This document shows, piece by piece, positions 1 through 8,776 of a stretch of DNA of 22,071 nt; position 1 is the stretch's first letter, and each line of letters opens with the position of its first letter. The notes under the pieces were generated by a model that was not told where the DNA came from, did not search any database, and was given only the letters and a program-made list of their open reading frames with translations. The stretch is from the NCBI GenBank assembly GCA_013115125.1, contig JABANN010000546.1, positions 1 to 22,071 of the forward strand, given 5' to 3'. Origin of the DNA: Perkinsus olseni. Its lineage: Eukaryota; Perkinsozoa; Perkinsida. The position numbers were made by a program, and so were the translations under genes.

Positions 1-184
1 GAGATGTATGATTATCATACTATACATCTTTCCCTTCTCCATTCGGATGAATGGTCTTGGACCGTAAAAAAAAAAAAAAGAGCGCCAGCAACTCTGCAAA
101 CTGCACGAACCCTAATGAGGAAACAAAACGGAAGGTACGCGGGCGCCCGAAGCACAAACAAAACTGTATAAGGTACGAATGGTG

Positions 185-243
185 GCGTGGTTAAGTCCCA
201 CTGCTGCCAACCAGGCAACCCTGGTTCGAATACTAGGGTAATC
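185..243 (+). other. Degenerate tRNA-like unit with Pol III box-like motifs
   Basis: A stretch resembling a tRNA of Leu/Ser type with deletions. An A-box-like run (TGGCGTGGTTAAG, about 184-196) is followed 27 nt later by a B-box-like GGTTCGAATAC (223-233). CCTGG before the TTCGAAT loop can pair with CTAGG after it. The anticodon arm does not fold and the acceptor ends pair poorly, so this is not a working tRNA gene. It could be a tRNA pseudogene or the head of a tRNA-derived SINE. The next 90 nt hold a strong foldback, which may belong to the same unit. Confidence 0.3.
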
Positions 244-277
244 GTCGCCGGAGAACGAAAGTGAAGTTTCACGAAAG

Positions 278-333
278 CGAACTTTTCAATTTGGCATCGC
301 GAAGCGGCTTCGCAATGCCAAAATAAAAGTTCG
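278..333. other. 56-nt foldback (long hairpin)
   Basis: An imperfect inverted repeat with three paired blocks: CGAACTTTT (278-286) with AAAAGTTCG (325-333), TTTGGCAT (290-297) with ATGCCAAA (315-322), and GCGAAG (299-304) with CTTCGC (308-313). These make 23 base pairs with a 3-nt apex and only small internal bulges. A smaller hairpin, GTGAA-GT-TTCAC, lies just upstream at 261-272. There is no ORF. It could be a structured RNA segment, a tiny foldback element, or a terminator-like structure; the sequence alone does not decide. Confidence 0.6.
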
Positions 334-886
334 GTGGACGAAATGGGACATGGATGAAAAAAACAGGGCGAATGTATGGAAGAAGTGAGGCTGGATGGGC
401 CGAGATTTTATTTTACGGGCGATTTTGATGGGTGAAATGAGATGGATGGAATCAAAATCATTCCGAGATATATCACAATGTGAACTAATCCACAGAAGTT
501 CACAACTGGCGGCTGTCGGAACACAGAATAAATGCTCTGCACTTGCGAGTGGTGCACTGTAGTCATTAGGCTAATGACATTAGCAACGACTCCGTAGAGA
601 TCGACCCGTCACGGGTGCGAGTTGGCTTCCTGTGGGCAAGCCTTGCGGTGATCACCGAGAGAGTCGCGATAAGCTTGAATAATTTTGAGTTTGTCCACTC
701 TCTCGAACCTCAATTTTGGGTGTAGTATAGCAGGAAGCAAGCAGTCAGGAGTGATGCGTGGCACGCATTGCGTGCTATCACCTATGAAACAATATCGATA
801 ATAATGACCGGATATCCATAACAACTTTCATCGTGCGGCAACGGTGTTGAGGAATCACCTTGCCCAAGAATCCTTGACGGATCTTA

Positions 887-903
887 GCCCTAGCGACTAG
901 GGC
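887..903. other. Perfect 7-bp hairpin
   Basis: GCCCTAG-CGA-CTAGGGC, a perfect inverted repeat with a 3-nt loop in noncoding DNA. No T-run follows on either strand. Function unknown. Confidence 0.5.
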
Positions 904-1274
904 CTAGCCTTCTTGATCATCGGCAGCTAATCATCTGGACCGTCACATAGGTGCAGCAAGCATCTCGCCAGCTCCCTGCCATACGAAAAGGGATACGAAA
1001 AAAAGTTTGTGACCAGATAAGAGCCCTCCAGATGGCACAAATCCTACATGATAGTTTTCGTAGTGCCAAGCTTTTTGTAGCTCTGGATAGTGATCGTTGC
1101 ATCCCTGAGTGGTTCTATGAGAGACAGTTGCTGCAGTTTTTCCTTCCGAGGGAGCACTCTCTCGAAGCACCTACAATCGGCGTGTTCAAAGTTGAGGTTA
1201 GTAGCATTCCTTCACTTCCGACATCGCTGAAGCGATAACGTATCGCAGCTTGGAAAATTCCACACCCGTGGAGA

Positions 1275-1298
1275 GTGAGCACTGCTCACTGAGCAGTG
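1275..1298. other. Two mutually exclusive hairpins
   Basis: GTGAGC-ACT-GCTCAC (1275-1289) and CACTGCTC-ACT-GAGCAGTG (1280-1298) share the GCTC block, so only one can form at a time. Just downstream, the palindrome GGATCGATCC is followed by its near copy GGATTGATCC. The cluster is noncoding as far as I can see. The alternative pairing resembles a switch but may be chance. Confidence 0.45.
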
Positions 1299-2102
1299 AA
1301 CGCATTCAGGATCGATCCGGGGATTGATCCTAGAACTGCTCTCAGGATCGGTTGACTGAACAGAAAAAGGCTTCGGTCAGTCCTGGGTGCGTCCTTGCCC
1401 TCTGTCCCAGGGTAGTGATATTGTCATATTTTGGCACGATACATCCGCTTGTTGCGTTTCCCCTAAGTGATATTCAAGTCACTTGACAAAGCCCTCTTGA
1501 CTCGAGAGTCTCCATCAGCCGAACGAGTATGAGAGCATCAGTGGTGGCCAATCCGCAGTGCGGATTCCGCAGCCACAACATAGGGTTCCAGAAGCGGAGA
1601 CATTGTCTTTGAGACAAGCAGCATTCAGTCTAGCCCAGGCCTGTAAGAAGCGAGTAAAGTCGGTTTTCTGAGGAAAAAAGTAGAATCGTGAGGAATGGTG
1701 TTTCGCCCGCCTTGGATTGAAGTATTGTGAGTTCGGACGGCAGTAGAATGAGAGTGTTAGTAGCTCGGATGTAAGGGTGTCACGCGTTAAAAAAGTTGAC
1801 CAAGACCTAGTGGAGTGCGGACCGTAACCCCCGTCAACCCGAAACCCGACTCAGGTCCCCCTTCGGGCGACCTTCACCAAAAACCCGAAGGCCGCGCAGT
1901 GTAAGGGGTCAGTAGTGTCGGGCGAGCTCCGAAGGCATCCTCAGGATACCGGAAAACTCCTCTGAAAAGTGGATTCACTCGTAAGAAGCCTATTTGGCGG
2001 ATAAGGCCGTTGCCTATATGGGGGTCGAGGATTTCATCACGTTGGCGGGTCGTTGAGACAGGGAATTGGCGGTAGGGTCGAGACGGGGGTATACAATTGG
2101 CG

Positions 2103-2213
2103 GATGAAGAAGTCATTCCAGCGGCAGGCCTCGAATAAGGAAGTCAATTCCGCGAGTAAGGCACAATTTCATGGTTAAGGAAGTCAATTTCGCTGATAAG
2201 GACATCAATGTCG
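2103..2213. repeat. Degenerate 20-bp tandem array
   Basis: Four adjoining 20-bp units occupy 2134-2153, 2154-2173, 2174-2193 and 2194-2213. Their shared core is TAAGG(A)AGTCAATT with a following CGC-like end. A diverged unit lies at 2103-2122, separated from the array by 11 bp. Related TTGGCGGATAAGG-like pieces occur further left, near 1995 and 2040-2105. The array lies immediately downstream of the point where PUS7 similarity in the neighbouring minus-strand gene stops. The 20-bp period is not a multiple of three, so it is not a coding repeat. Confidence 0.7.
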
Positions 2214-2234
2214 GGGGGTCAACTTGAGACATAC

Positions 2235-2941
2235 CGGAAATCTTCCCGCTGCTATCCTTAGAATGACACAACTGCGCGACAGTGCAGAAAATTATCGACT
2301 TCGCACTTTTTCCTCGGCCCGGCGCTGATGTCATCAGCGCCTCGCGTATTTGTTGCTCGTCGTGGGTTGCCGGTAGTGTCATATACCTGGCAAAGATCCA
2401 GCATACGTATTGGAGCCTTGGACAATGAGGAGATGGCGCTCATGCGCCTTTCCTGGTAGGTCACTCCGAAACGATCTTTTATCCCTCCGTAATGGAGACT
2501 GTTATTTGGTAGCTGCAGTTTCTGCTCTATGGCACGCTGAAGGGCGTTGGTGTCCCAACCAGCCTTTTTCAGCACAAATTTCCAACGATGGGAGTTGAAG
2601 AGCCTAACGGGGGAGTGTTTCCTTCTCCAACTCAGCAGCACCTGCACCGGTTGAGCGATTTGATTTTCGTCCACCAACTGAGCGCAGCCCAAGCCACCCA
2701 CAGTAGTCTCCTTCACCGTGGACACTTCGAGGTTCTCGAAACAATCGGCACAATCGGGGCTCAGATCACAACCCGTCTCGAGACACGGCGTGGCGTTGGA
2801 TGGATCGTCTAGGGCCTGCCGGCTACAGTGGTAGAGGAAGCCGGGGAAGGAGTCACCCATGAGTGCCTGTTTCTCAACATTGCTGCAGACATCACTAGCA
2901 GCCGCAAGAGCAATAACCAAGGCGTTGACGAGGAGGCGCAT
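2235..2941 (-). CDS. Chimeric secreted Cys-rich / partial PUS7-like protein
   Basis: Exon 1 is 2941-2454. It starts with a hydrophobic signal peptide (MRLLVNALVIALAAASD), then a Cys-containing stretch with FPGFLYHCS and CLETGCDLSPDCADC. It then runs into a TruD/PUS7-like segment (HRWKFVLKKAGWDT, YGGIKDRFGVTYQ) that keeps the catalytic Asp. Exon 2 (2386-2235) reads YMTLPATHDEQQIREAL. This matches YVTIPATHSPEEIRSAL of the full PUS7 at 4503-6855, with the intron at the same codon position. The 67-nt intron between them starts with GG instead of GT. All later PUS7 parts (NYFG, GDLV, the C-terminal GSYAT) are missing, so it cannot be a complete synthase. A 48-nt stretch inside exon 1 (from GTGTCCACGG) could be another intron. 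I chose the ATG at 2941 because its product matches the start of the related protein at 21942; the frame is open further upstream. Function unknown: a secreted protein with a captured domain, or a decaying fusion. Confidence 0.6.
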
Positions 2942-3268
2942 TTCTAGATGGATGGGTGCGGAATCAACCGCGGACCTGCTAGATACAGACGACCAACTCA
3001 AGAGTGGGGCTCCCAACGTCCAATACAGTTCGGCTGGACGGTTGAAGCCGATTTGAGGCAGAAGAACTTAACTCTTCGTTGCGACCCGCTTTTAGCTATG
3101 ATCGACAGAGAGACAGGGGGCCAAGTAACACGCATGAACACTGCGCCACTACTTGCAGCGACGGAGCCACATTCCGACCTTTTCCTCGGCCCATCGATAA
3201 GAAAAACAGTGACTGATTCTGAGGCCACATGATATGCAGCCTGTGCCGCCTCGATGAAGCAACATTTA

Positions 3269-3655
3269 CTACGCTGACAAGATCATAAAGAGACGTTCAT
3301 AGCGAGGACAATCACGGACAGCAATGGAAACAGCCACTGCGACGTCACTCTCGGAGAGTGACGCTAGCACAAGCATGGACCGAGCGGCAAATCTGAGGGT
3401 CTCTAACGAGAGTCTGACATTCGTGTGGACAGCGTTGGCAAACGCCCGAAGTCCATGCTTCACATGGCCATAAGGCGAATACATTTCAGGCACAGCTGTG
3501 ACTAGAGGAGTGCGGTCTTCATACAGGAGTGATAGTGCATGCGTGCTCGGGGGGCACTGTTCATACAATTGAAACCGTAGCCACGAGGGGCTGGGAAGAA
3601 GTGGATCCGAAGCCAGAACAGCGCAGGGAGCACCGTGCAGCGGGGTGTGAGGCAT
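3269..3655 (-). CDS. Hypothetical protein, unrecognised
   Basis: A 128-codon frame with ATG start and TAG stop. The second half looks protein-like, with an Ala/Leu/Val-rich stretch (HVKHGLRAFANAV, SMLVLASLSESDVAVAVSIAV) followed by a basic end, RDCPRYERLFMIL. An upstream ATG at 3784 opens the same frame but meets a stop, and a short intron in between (GT near 3735) could join them. No family recognised and no clear signal peptide. It could also be a chance frame: the intergenic DNA here is GC-balanced and open frames of this length occur antisense to real exons elsewhere in the window. Confidence 0.35.
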   Translation of the reverse strand: MPHTPLHGAPCAVLASDPLLPSPSWLRFQLYEQCPPSTHALSLLYEDRTPLVTAVPEMYSPYGHVKHGLRAFANAVHTNVRLSLETLRFAARSMLVLASLSESDVAVAVSIAVRDCPRYERLFMILSA

Positions 3656-3784
3656 CCCAGAGCAGCCGAGAGTCGTGTCAGACGGCTTGCCCCAGACAGA
3701 GGCGGCGGCGGCTCAGGCGCCAGATCTGTGACAGCCACTGCGAGTTGGTGGGAACGCGAACGACAGTGCCCGATCTGGAGACAT

Positions 3785-4153
3785 GAGATCGCGACTGGTC
3801 ATCCCAGGAGCTAACATGTCAAACCACTCTCCCCGCGACCTAGGTCATCCGTTTGTGGGTGATCACGCATTGAACGAGAAACCATAATTCGGAGGTTGAT
3901 TGAGTTGTAAGGCAGCTGCTTAGCTTGATGTAGGGCCCAACGGTCTGTGTCACAGCTTGTGTCGTCTCCGGACACAAGAGGGAGGGCGTCACCTCGCTCT
4001 TGCCAAGAGTCTCTTGGTTTTGCCCACGTCGAAGCCTGCGGGTTCAACTTAGAAGGAAATGGATTGGATGCGTCAGATCCACGATTCTTAGCGAGTTGCA
4101 ATGAAATACTCGCCCACCTGAGACAAGGCAGGGAAATGATGAGACACATCCAC
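3785..4153. other. Intergenic, nothing recognised
   Basis: Short overlapping frames exist on both strands (about 75 and 112 codons), but none shows motifs, splice consistency or a plausible domain. No RNA fold stood out before the tRNA-like unit that follows. Confidence 0.4.
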
Positions 4154-4225
4154 GGGTGTGTAACTCAGTGGTAGAGCGGCTGACTGCTAATCAGCAGGTC
4201 CTCGGTACGAATTCGCGTCCTGCGA
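4154..4225 (+). other. tRNA-like sequence, anticodon GCT, degenerate acceptor
   Basis: A near-cloverleaf. The D-arm is ACTC-AGTGGTA-GAGC. The anticodon stem GCTGA/TCAGC is perfect and holds a 7-nt loop CTGCTAA (anticodon GCT, serine by the code). The variable region is a normal AGGTC. The T-arm is CTCGG-TACGAAT-TCGCG with 4 of 5 pairs and an altered TTC (TAC). The acceptor halves GGGTGTG and TCCTGCG pair at only two or three positions. A short variable loop is atypical for eukaryotic cytosolic serine tRNA, which normally has a long arm. Most likely a tRNA pseudogene or tRNA-derived SINE head; a working but unusual tRNA is less likely. Confidence 0.45.
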
Positions 4226-4502
4226 AAAGCTACCGAGAAGGCGGCCGCTACACACGTTCCCGGCGCCGACCGTTCAGACCTCCACATAATCGATGAATGG
4301 AACTACGCTCGGATCATCTTCGCGTTGATAGAATGTGAAGTTTTCATGGTTGCTGTGATTGGATCTGGACGTACCGCCGTGGCGTCTGCTCGAAGACAAG
4401 ATGGGTGTGCCCACTAATGCCCACTAGAAATGCAACACAGTCCGCAATTCAGTGTGAAACGAGTGGTGACAGAAACTGTGCGAATGGTAAAACATGCAAT
4501 AG
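4226..4502. other. Intergenic, downstream of PUS7
   Basis: About 280 bp between the tRNA-like unit and the PUS7 stop codon (minus strand). It would hold the PUS7 3' untranslated region. No polyadenylation motif or repeat was clear to me. Confidence 0.4.
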
Positions 4503-6855
4503 TCAATTTCTTCCCTCCATAATTTCTCTGAGCAGCATTGTAGCGTACGATCCCCGTGGGAGATGGAACTGAAGAAGGGAGAACATACAACTGATGCCAA
4601 GTCCTTCACTTACGTCAAGCAAGAGATTGTTTTTATCTGGCAGCCGATCACCGTTCGATTCCTCCGCTGCCAAAACCACTGTAGGGCGCACTATAAGGCG
4701 CCTTGGGATCGTAGTGAGTTTTTGGTTGAATCCTAGGTCGGAGAAACTATATCTCCCACTGAGCCATGAGCCTGGACGAATCTCTCCACGCTCTTCGGAA
4801 TCCTTTATCAAATCCGAGTATCTGCCATAAACATTCCATCATACCGAGCTGCCACAGCATCCCTCCCTAAGGCGTACAGCTCCTCAACGTTCAGCCCCGC
4901 ATTCAGAATCCTGCATTCGCCTTCCACCTGCTCTCCGAGCTGCGGCAGCCGAACATCGTGGATGGTGTATCTTTACCAACAGGACAGCAGTACCAACAGG
5001 AAGACGGTTGGAATGAAGAGGCCGCACCTCTCCGCGGCCTCTTCGGACCGAATCAGCCGTAGCTCCCGACTCGTCGGCTCTTTCACCAGATCGCCGATCA
5101 CAACACGGAGACCACCTTCCCGAATACGACTGAGATGTGATCCCTGCAAAGACGGTCACCTGCGCAGGCACGGTACCGGCTGGCCAATCGGTTCCACAGA
5201 CAAGACACATAGGCCGCTGCTAAAAGGTGCCACAGCGTTCTCGGTATCAGCATCATCGCCCGGCGGCCTCTGTCACGGCATGTGGCCAACTCTGACAGCA
5301 TAGTCTGGTACCTGCAGTGTATAGTCCCCTACGGAATATCCCTTTCGAAGTCCTACAGCGTGATGTCACGGTTGTCACGGGTGCTTGCTTTACTCAGGGC
5401 TTTCGTCGCTCTCTGAGCATCACCAGTCTCGAGCCATTCTCGGCGTATCTACGGGCACCGATAACCTTACTCGATACTAAAAATCCCATCCTCCTCGCTC
5501 ACTTCAGCGTCCTCCGAGACGTCATCTGCCAAGGGTCGCAGATAAGATCGGACTGCACCGCGGAAATCACGAGTAATGATAGCACCACCAGTGCGGACCT
5601 GAGCACTGCCGCAGTTGCTCCGGAGACGTGTATGCCTGAGCTAGTGTGGGAAGCGCAGGTTCTCGGTCCTGTGGAACGATATCACGCTTCCGGAATTATC
5701 GCCCAGACTCCGAAGAACCGGGTGGCTGGTCCTACATGGCTGGACTGCCCGTCACCTTTATCCCAGCCGAATCTCTGTAGTCCGAAGTAGTTGATAAAAC
5801 CGGTGTCCCGCAAGGACTCAACTTCCGAGCTCGACCCGGGTTCAATTCCGCGCAGGCGGATTCGGAAGCAATTACTGAGCCGGAAAAGACACTCTGGGAA
5901 TCCCGCAGTGAGTACGATCATCACCCATAGAGTGTTCCGCATTTGAACTTCTTCTCAGGTGACTGATGGAGCTGGAAGTTGTCGAGAGATGCCCATCCAC
6001 GAGATGCATCTCCACAGGCCTCCTTCAGAGCTGACCTTATCTCCTCCGGACTATGTGTTGCTGGTATGGTCACATACCTGCTAGACGTAAGTGAAGCAGT
6101 ACGATTCGAAAACCGGCAATTCTGCGATTTTAAACGAGAGAAGCGATTATCGCTCCGTCAGTGAAGGACTATCAGTCGGCATTTAGATGAGCTCTCGTCT
6201 CACTCTTTGCTTGCTAAGGAGAAGTTGGATGATCAGATTCGCAGAATACGCCAGCTGTATCCAATTCTTCGTAGAGGAGAGCGTCGAGACTGGCTCATCC
6301 ATACGAGCAGGACCCTCGTTACTGGTAGGTTAGTCCCCGTTTATCCTTAAGCCCTGCATAATGTATGGATTCCCGAGGCAAACGCAGCTTCTTCTCCAGC
6401 AGGGCGAGCACTCTGGGTGTATCGAGATTCGCCTTATGAAGCACGCATCTCCACCGCTTCCCTCCGTGAAGTCCCCTCTGGGAGTACACCCGCGACCAGG
6501 ACACCCGAACCGGTGTCCCTTCTCCCTGCAACAACAGGCAGCCTCCCACAATTGAAGGCGGCCCGGCATCAAACCAACCTCAATTGCGTCGGGGCTGACT
6601 ATCTCAAATTTCAAGTCGCGCCAGTACTTGGCGACCTCCTCAGAAAAGCTGGCGAGTTTCGTCTCGATGTCGTGGCCAGATGATCGGAAGGTGAACTCAA
6701 CCTCCCTGTGACCATACCTGCCGATTCATCGAAGGCAGAACAGGGGAGGCGGCACGACACTCTACACAGTAATATCAATACCCAGCACGAGAGTGGATCG
6801 AGGGCAGCTCAGCGGTGACTTCAAAGCATTTGAGAGCCGAGTTTTGAGTCGGCAT
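4503..6855 (-). CDS. PUS7: tRNA/mRNA pseudouridine synthase PUS7 (TruD family)
   Basis: Isomerises uridine to pseudouridine in tRNA and other RNAs. My 12-exon model is 6855-6782, 6717-6579, 6525-6323, 6077-5925, 5874-5736, 5598-5478, 5408-5357, 5311-5160, 5115-5028, 4970-4878, 4821-4614 and 4568-4503. It closes to 495 aa with all phases consistent. Landmarks in order: catalytic motif GLKDKRGLTYQ, GTLYGNCFRIRLRG, GFINYFGLQRFG, AIITRDFRGAV, MLIPRTLWHLLAAAYVS then CLWNRLASR, VVIGDLV, YTIHDVRLPQLG, IPRRLIVRP and the terminal FHLPRGSYATMLLREIM. These follow the order in human PUS7. The human N-terminal part is longer; here only about 70 residues precede the first conserved block. Junctions of the exon 6/7 pair are the least certain. 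The intron after TYQ is long (245 nt); the others are mostly 43-64 nt. The ATG at 6855 directly abuts a perfect hairpin. The partial paralogue at 2235-2941 shares the post-TYQ intron position. Confidence 0.9.
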
Positions 6856-6878
6856 CCAATGCATTCAAAATGCATTGG
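6856..6878. promoter_or_regulatory. Perfect hairpin touching the PUS7 start codon
   Basis: CCAATGCATT-CAA-AATGCATTGG: ten perfect pairs and a 3-nt loop, ending one base before the PUS7 ATG on the minus strand. It fills half of the 48-bp gap between the stop of the upstream gene (6904) and the PUS7 start. If transcribed with PUS7 it would be a 5'-leader hairpin that could hinder or guide start selection. If transcribed with the upstream gene it would be a 3'-end structure. No T-run follows that would suggest Pol III termination. Confidence 0.6.
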
Positions 6879-6903
6879 CGTCTTATAGATGATAAGTTGA
6901 CTC

Positions 6904-8155
6904 CTACCCGCAGGTGATGAGGCCGATGAGGCGTTGGGCGTCGCTCAGGTTCATACGCTGCAGCAGTAGTTTTTTGAAGCCTCGATTCTCAGCAACGTAA
7001 AAGACTCGGTGATCTCTTCCTTCGAACTTGCACGGTACGTTCACTAGCATCTGAACAACAGGAAACACAGTAAATGACCATAGAGGGCCCGAGGACGCCC
7101 AAGCAGGAGGGCACAACATCCGACCGAAGAGCCACGGGCCACTTCTCCCGCGAACCGCTGGTGTGGATTCGTCTACGCGGAATGGGCCTCCGATGTACAC
7201 CTCTAGTGAGCCTCTTCCATCGATACTTACATGCTTAGTCGCCGCGACGATAGCCCCACGGAGACGATAGGCATCTTCATCGCTCATAATGCCTTCGCCT
7301 AGTTTGGCCCGCACAACACCGGCCTCATGTGACCTAGACTGGACAGACAGCACGGGCGAACCATAAGCATGATTATGTAACCTTCTCGACTCTTACTGCA
7401 GTCTTGTGAAGGAAGGCATCCAGCCGCGCGATAGCGGCATCGCCTAAACTATCCTTTATGAGCTCACGGGCGTCTGCTGCACGCGATGCAAAACTGAAAG
7501 GTGAGAGGCGACCACTCCGGACGCCGAGTTTGATCGATGCAAGATGCCCACCCTCCCCAATGCGCATCTTCCACGGCCTTCGTTTTGTCCGAGTCCTCCA
7601 AGGCTGGAAATGATAACTCTTCTGAGGAGTCGATGTCCAACCTGATTAGATTCAAAAAAGGTCGAAGCTCGAAAGATACGCCAATCACCCGGCATAAACC
7701 CTACTCATTCTTAGCCTCCGCAGAGATGCTTTTCTCCACTTCGGCCCACCAAGCCAGCAAGGGCTCGTCTGCCAAGCGGGCCACAGAGAAGTCTGTGCCC
7801 ACTTCTCGCACTTCCCAGTCCTTTATCTGCAGGCCGAGGACTCCTCGGCGAGGATATAGGTAAAAACTCGGAATCGTGTCTCAGAGGAACCCACCCACGA
7901 AGGAGAGATCGAAGTATGAGACAGCTCGGTCGAAGGTGTGCTTGCCTTGACTCGAAGTTCACCGCCTAGCGATAGGGGATTGACGAACTGGGTGATCCCC
8001 ACTGCCTCCGGTGGCGGCTTTTTCACTGTGTACTCCGCCACAGGGTCGTGTCGACTACGATTCGACTGACAGTAATGAGCATGAGAGACAGGTTTCTGTA
8101 AAGGAATCCCCGGAAGTGGCAAAGGAAACGAGTAGGACTAGACGATGGCAAATTC
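6904..8155 (-). CDS. Multi-exon protein of unrecognised family
   Basis: The 3' part is well supported. Exons 7843-7705, 7641-7552, 7493-7397, 7338-7231 and 7050-6904 join in phase through GT-AG introns of mostly 58-63 nt; the last is 180 nt with a GTAAGT donor. An earlier exon ends at 7895 (SYFDLSFVG). The product includes LQIKDWEVREVGTDFSVARL, DEPLLAWWAEVEKSISAE, an acidic linker, AADARELIKDSLGDAAIARL, AGVVRAKLGEGIMSDEDAYR, MLVNVPCKFEGRDHRVFYV and the end LSDAQRLIGLITCG. I do not recognise the family. It looks soluble and mixed alpha/beta with no clear membrane segment. The 5' end is unresolved: an ATG at 8155 opens a frame that can be spliced in, and a second frame (KKPPPEAVGITQFVNPLSLGG, near 7970-8032) also looks coding. 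The neighbour PUS7 follows only 48 bp downstream. Confidence 0.6.
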
Positions 8156-8776
8156 ATGCGCATATGTAATCCGGCCATAATTCAGCCCAAGAGTGAGAGT
8201 GACCAATGCAACGTCCCTGCCGTAAGCAGACGCGCGTTGGCCCCACGGAAGTGTGAACAATAGTCCGTTTTTATCAGGCTTCTTATCGTATCATGGCTAC
8301 GAGCTTTTCAAATAAACCTTGAAACAGAAATGGCAAACAGAAATGATATGTATAGTATGAATGTTCAAAAAATTTCTTCGTCTCTACTGCCTCCACGACT
8401 TCCGGGCACTCCATCACGAAATATTGTCACTCGTAGTTTCCATGAGAATGCGGGTACCTTGCCATTTTCCTGCGAGGACCACCGTGGCCGAGGACGTGCT
8501 GTTTGCCCCGCCGACAAAGCCTGGCTGGCCACCGTCGTGAACAGCCGAGTGCCGACCTTCGCAGCAGGATATAGAATTGCGAAAAGTGAAAACTACACAG
8601 TGGGAGCGGTGGCCACTGCGGAGCCTGATTAACGACGATCAAAAACGGAGAGGCTCGCCGCGAGTGTGACGTTGAACTCAAAACCTCCATACACTTTAAA
8701 AATTTGGCAGAATGTCACACCTCAATTCAAACTGACAAGATGACGTATAGCAATTTCCTTCATTCGTTCGGCAATT
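8156..8776. other. Intergenic between PROPPIN 3' end and unrecognised gene
   Basis: About 620 bp. A plus-strand 100-codon ATG frame (8330-8632) and an antisense frame overlap here. Neither shows motifs, and I see no splice-supported continuation, so I do not call a gene. It should hold the PROPPIN 3' untranslated region and the promoter or 5' exons of the minus-strand gene ending at 6904. Confidence 0.4.

Larger units (their letters stand above)
334..2102. other. Gene-poor stretch
   Basis: About 1.8 kb with no gene I can support. The longest suggestive reading is a 95-codon plus-strand frame at 951-1238. It has no ATG start (it opens with GTG) but has protein-like composition around LFVALDSDRCIPEWFYERQ and a possible splice donor after its VFKVE. 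It could be an exon of an unseen gene, but I assign no family. Perfect or near-perfect hairpins occur at 887-903 and 1275-1298 and are listed separately. I searched by eye for a continuation of the PUS7-like gene at 2235-2941 (its NYFG and GDLV motifs) and found none here. Confidence 0.4.

Noticed and set aside
65-80. Poly-A run of 14 as a retroposon tail
   Set aside because: It lies upstream, not downstream, of the tRNA-like unit on the same strand, and no target-site duplication was visible.
1874-2116. Minus-strand 80-codon ORF as a continuation of the partial PUS7
   Set aside because: No TruD motif in it; it overlaps the tandem-array flank and has no supporting splice site.
4822-4850. A 23-nt intron in PUS7, and similar 17-37 nt introns in PROPPIN and the unrecognised gene
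   Set aside because: For PUS7 and PROPPIN, 49-60 nt GT-AG solutions exist that keep the frame and align better with the families. The one in the unrecognised gene (near 7950) stays unresolved rather than accepted.
5317-5790. 157-codon plus-strand ORF
   Set aside because: It lies antisense to PUS7 exons 6-7 and the introns beside them; the minus strand carries the conserved AIITRDFRGAV segment and phase-consistent splice sites.
5838-5852. tRNA B-box-like GGGTTCAATTCC
   Set aside because: It lies inside PUS7 exon 5, where the minus strand codes the conserved RLRGIEPGSS region.
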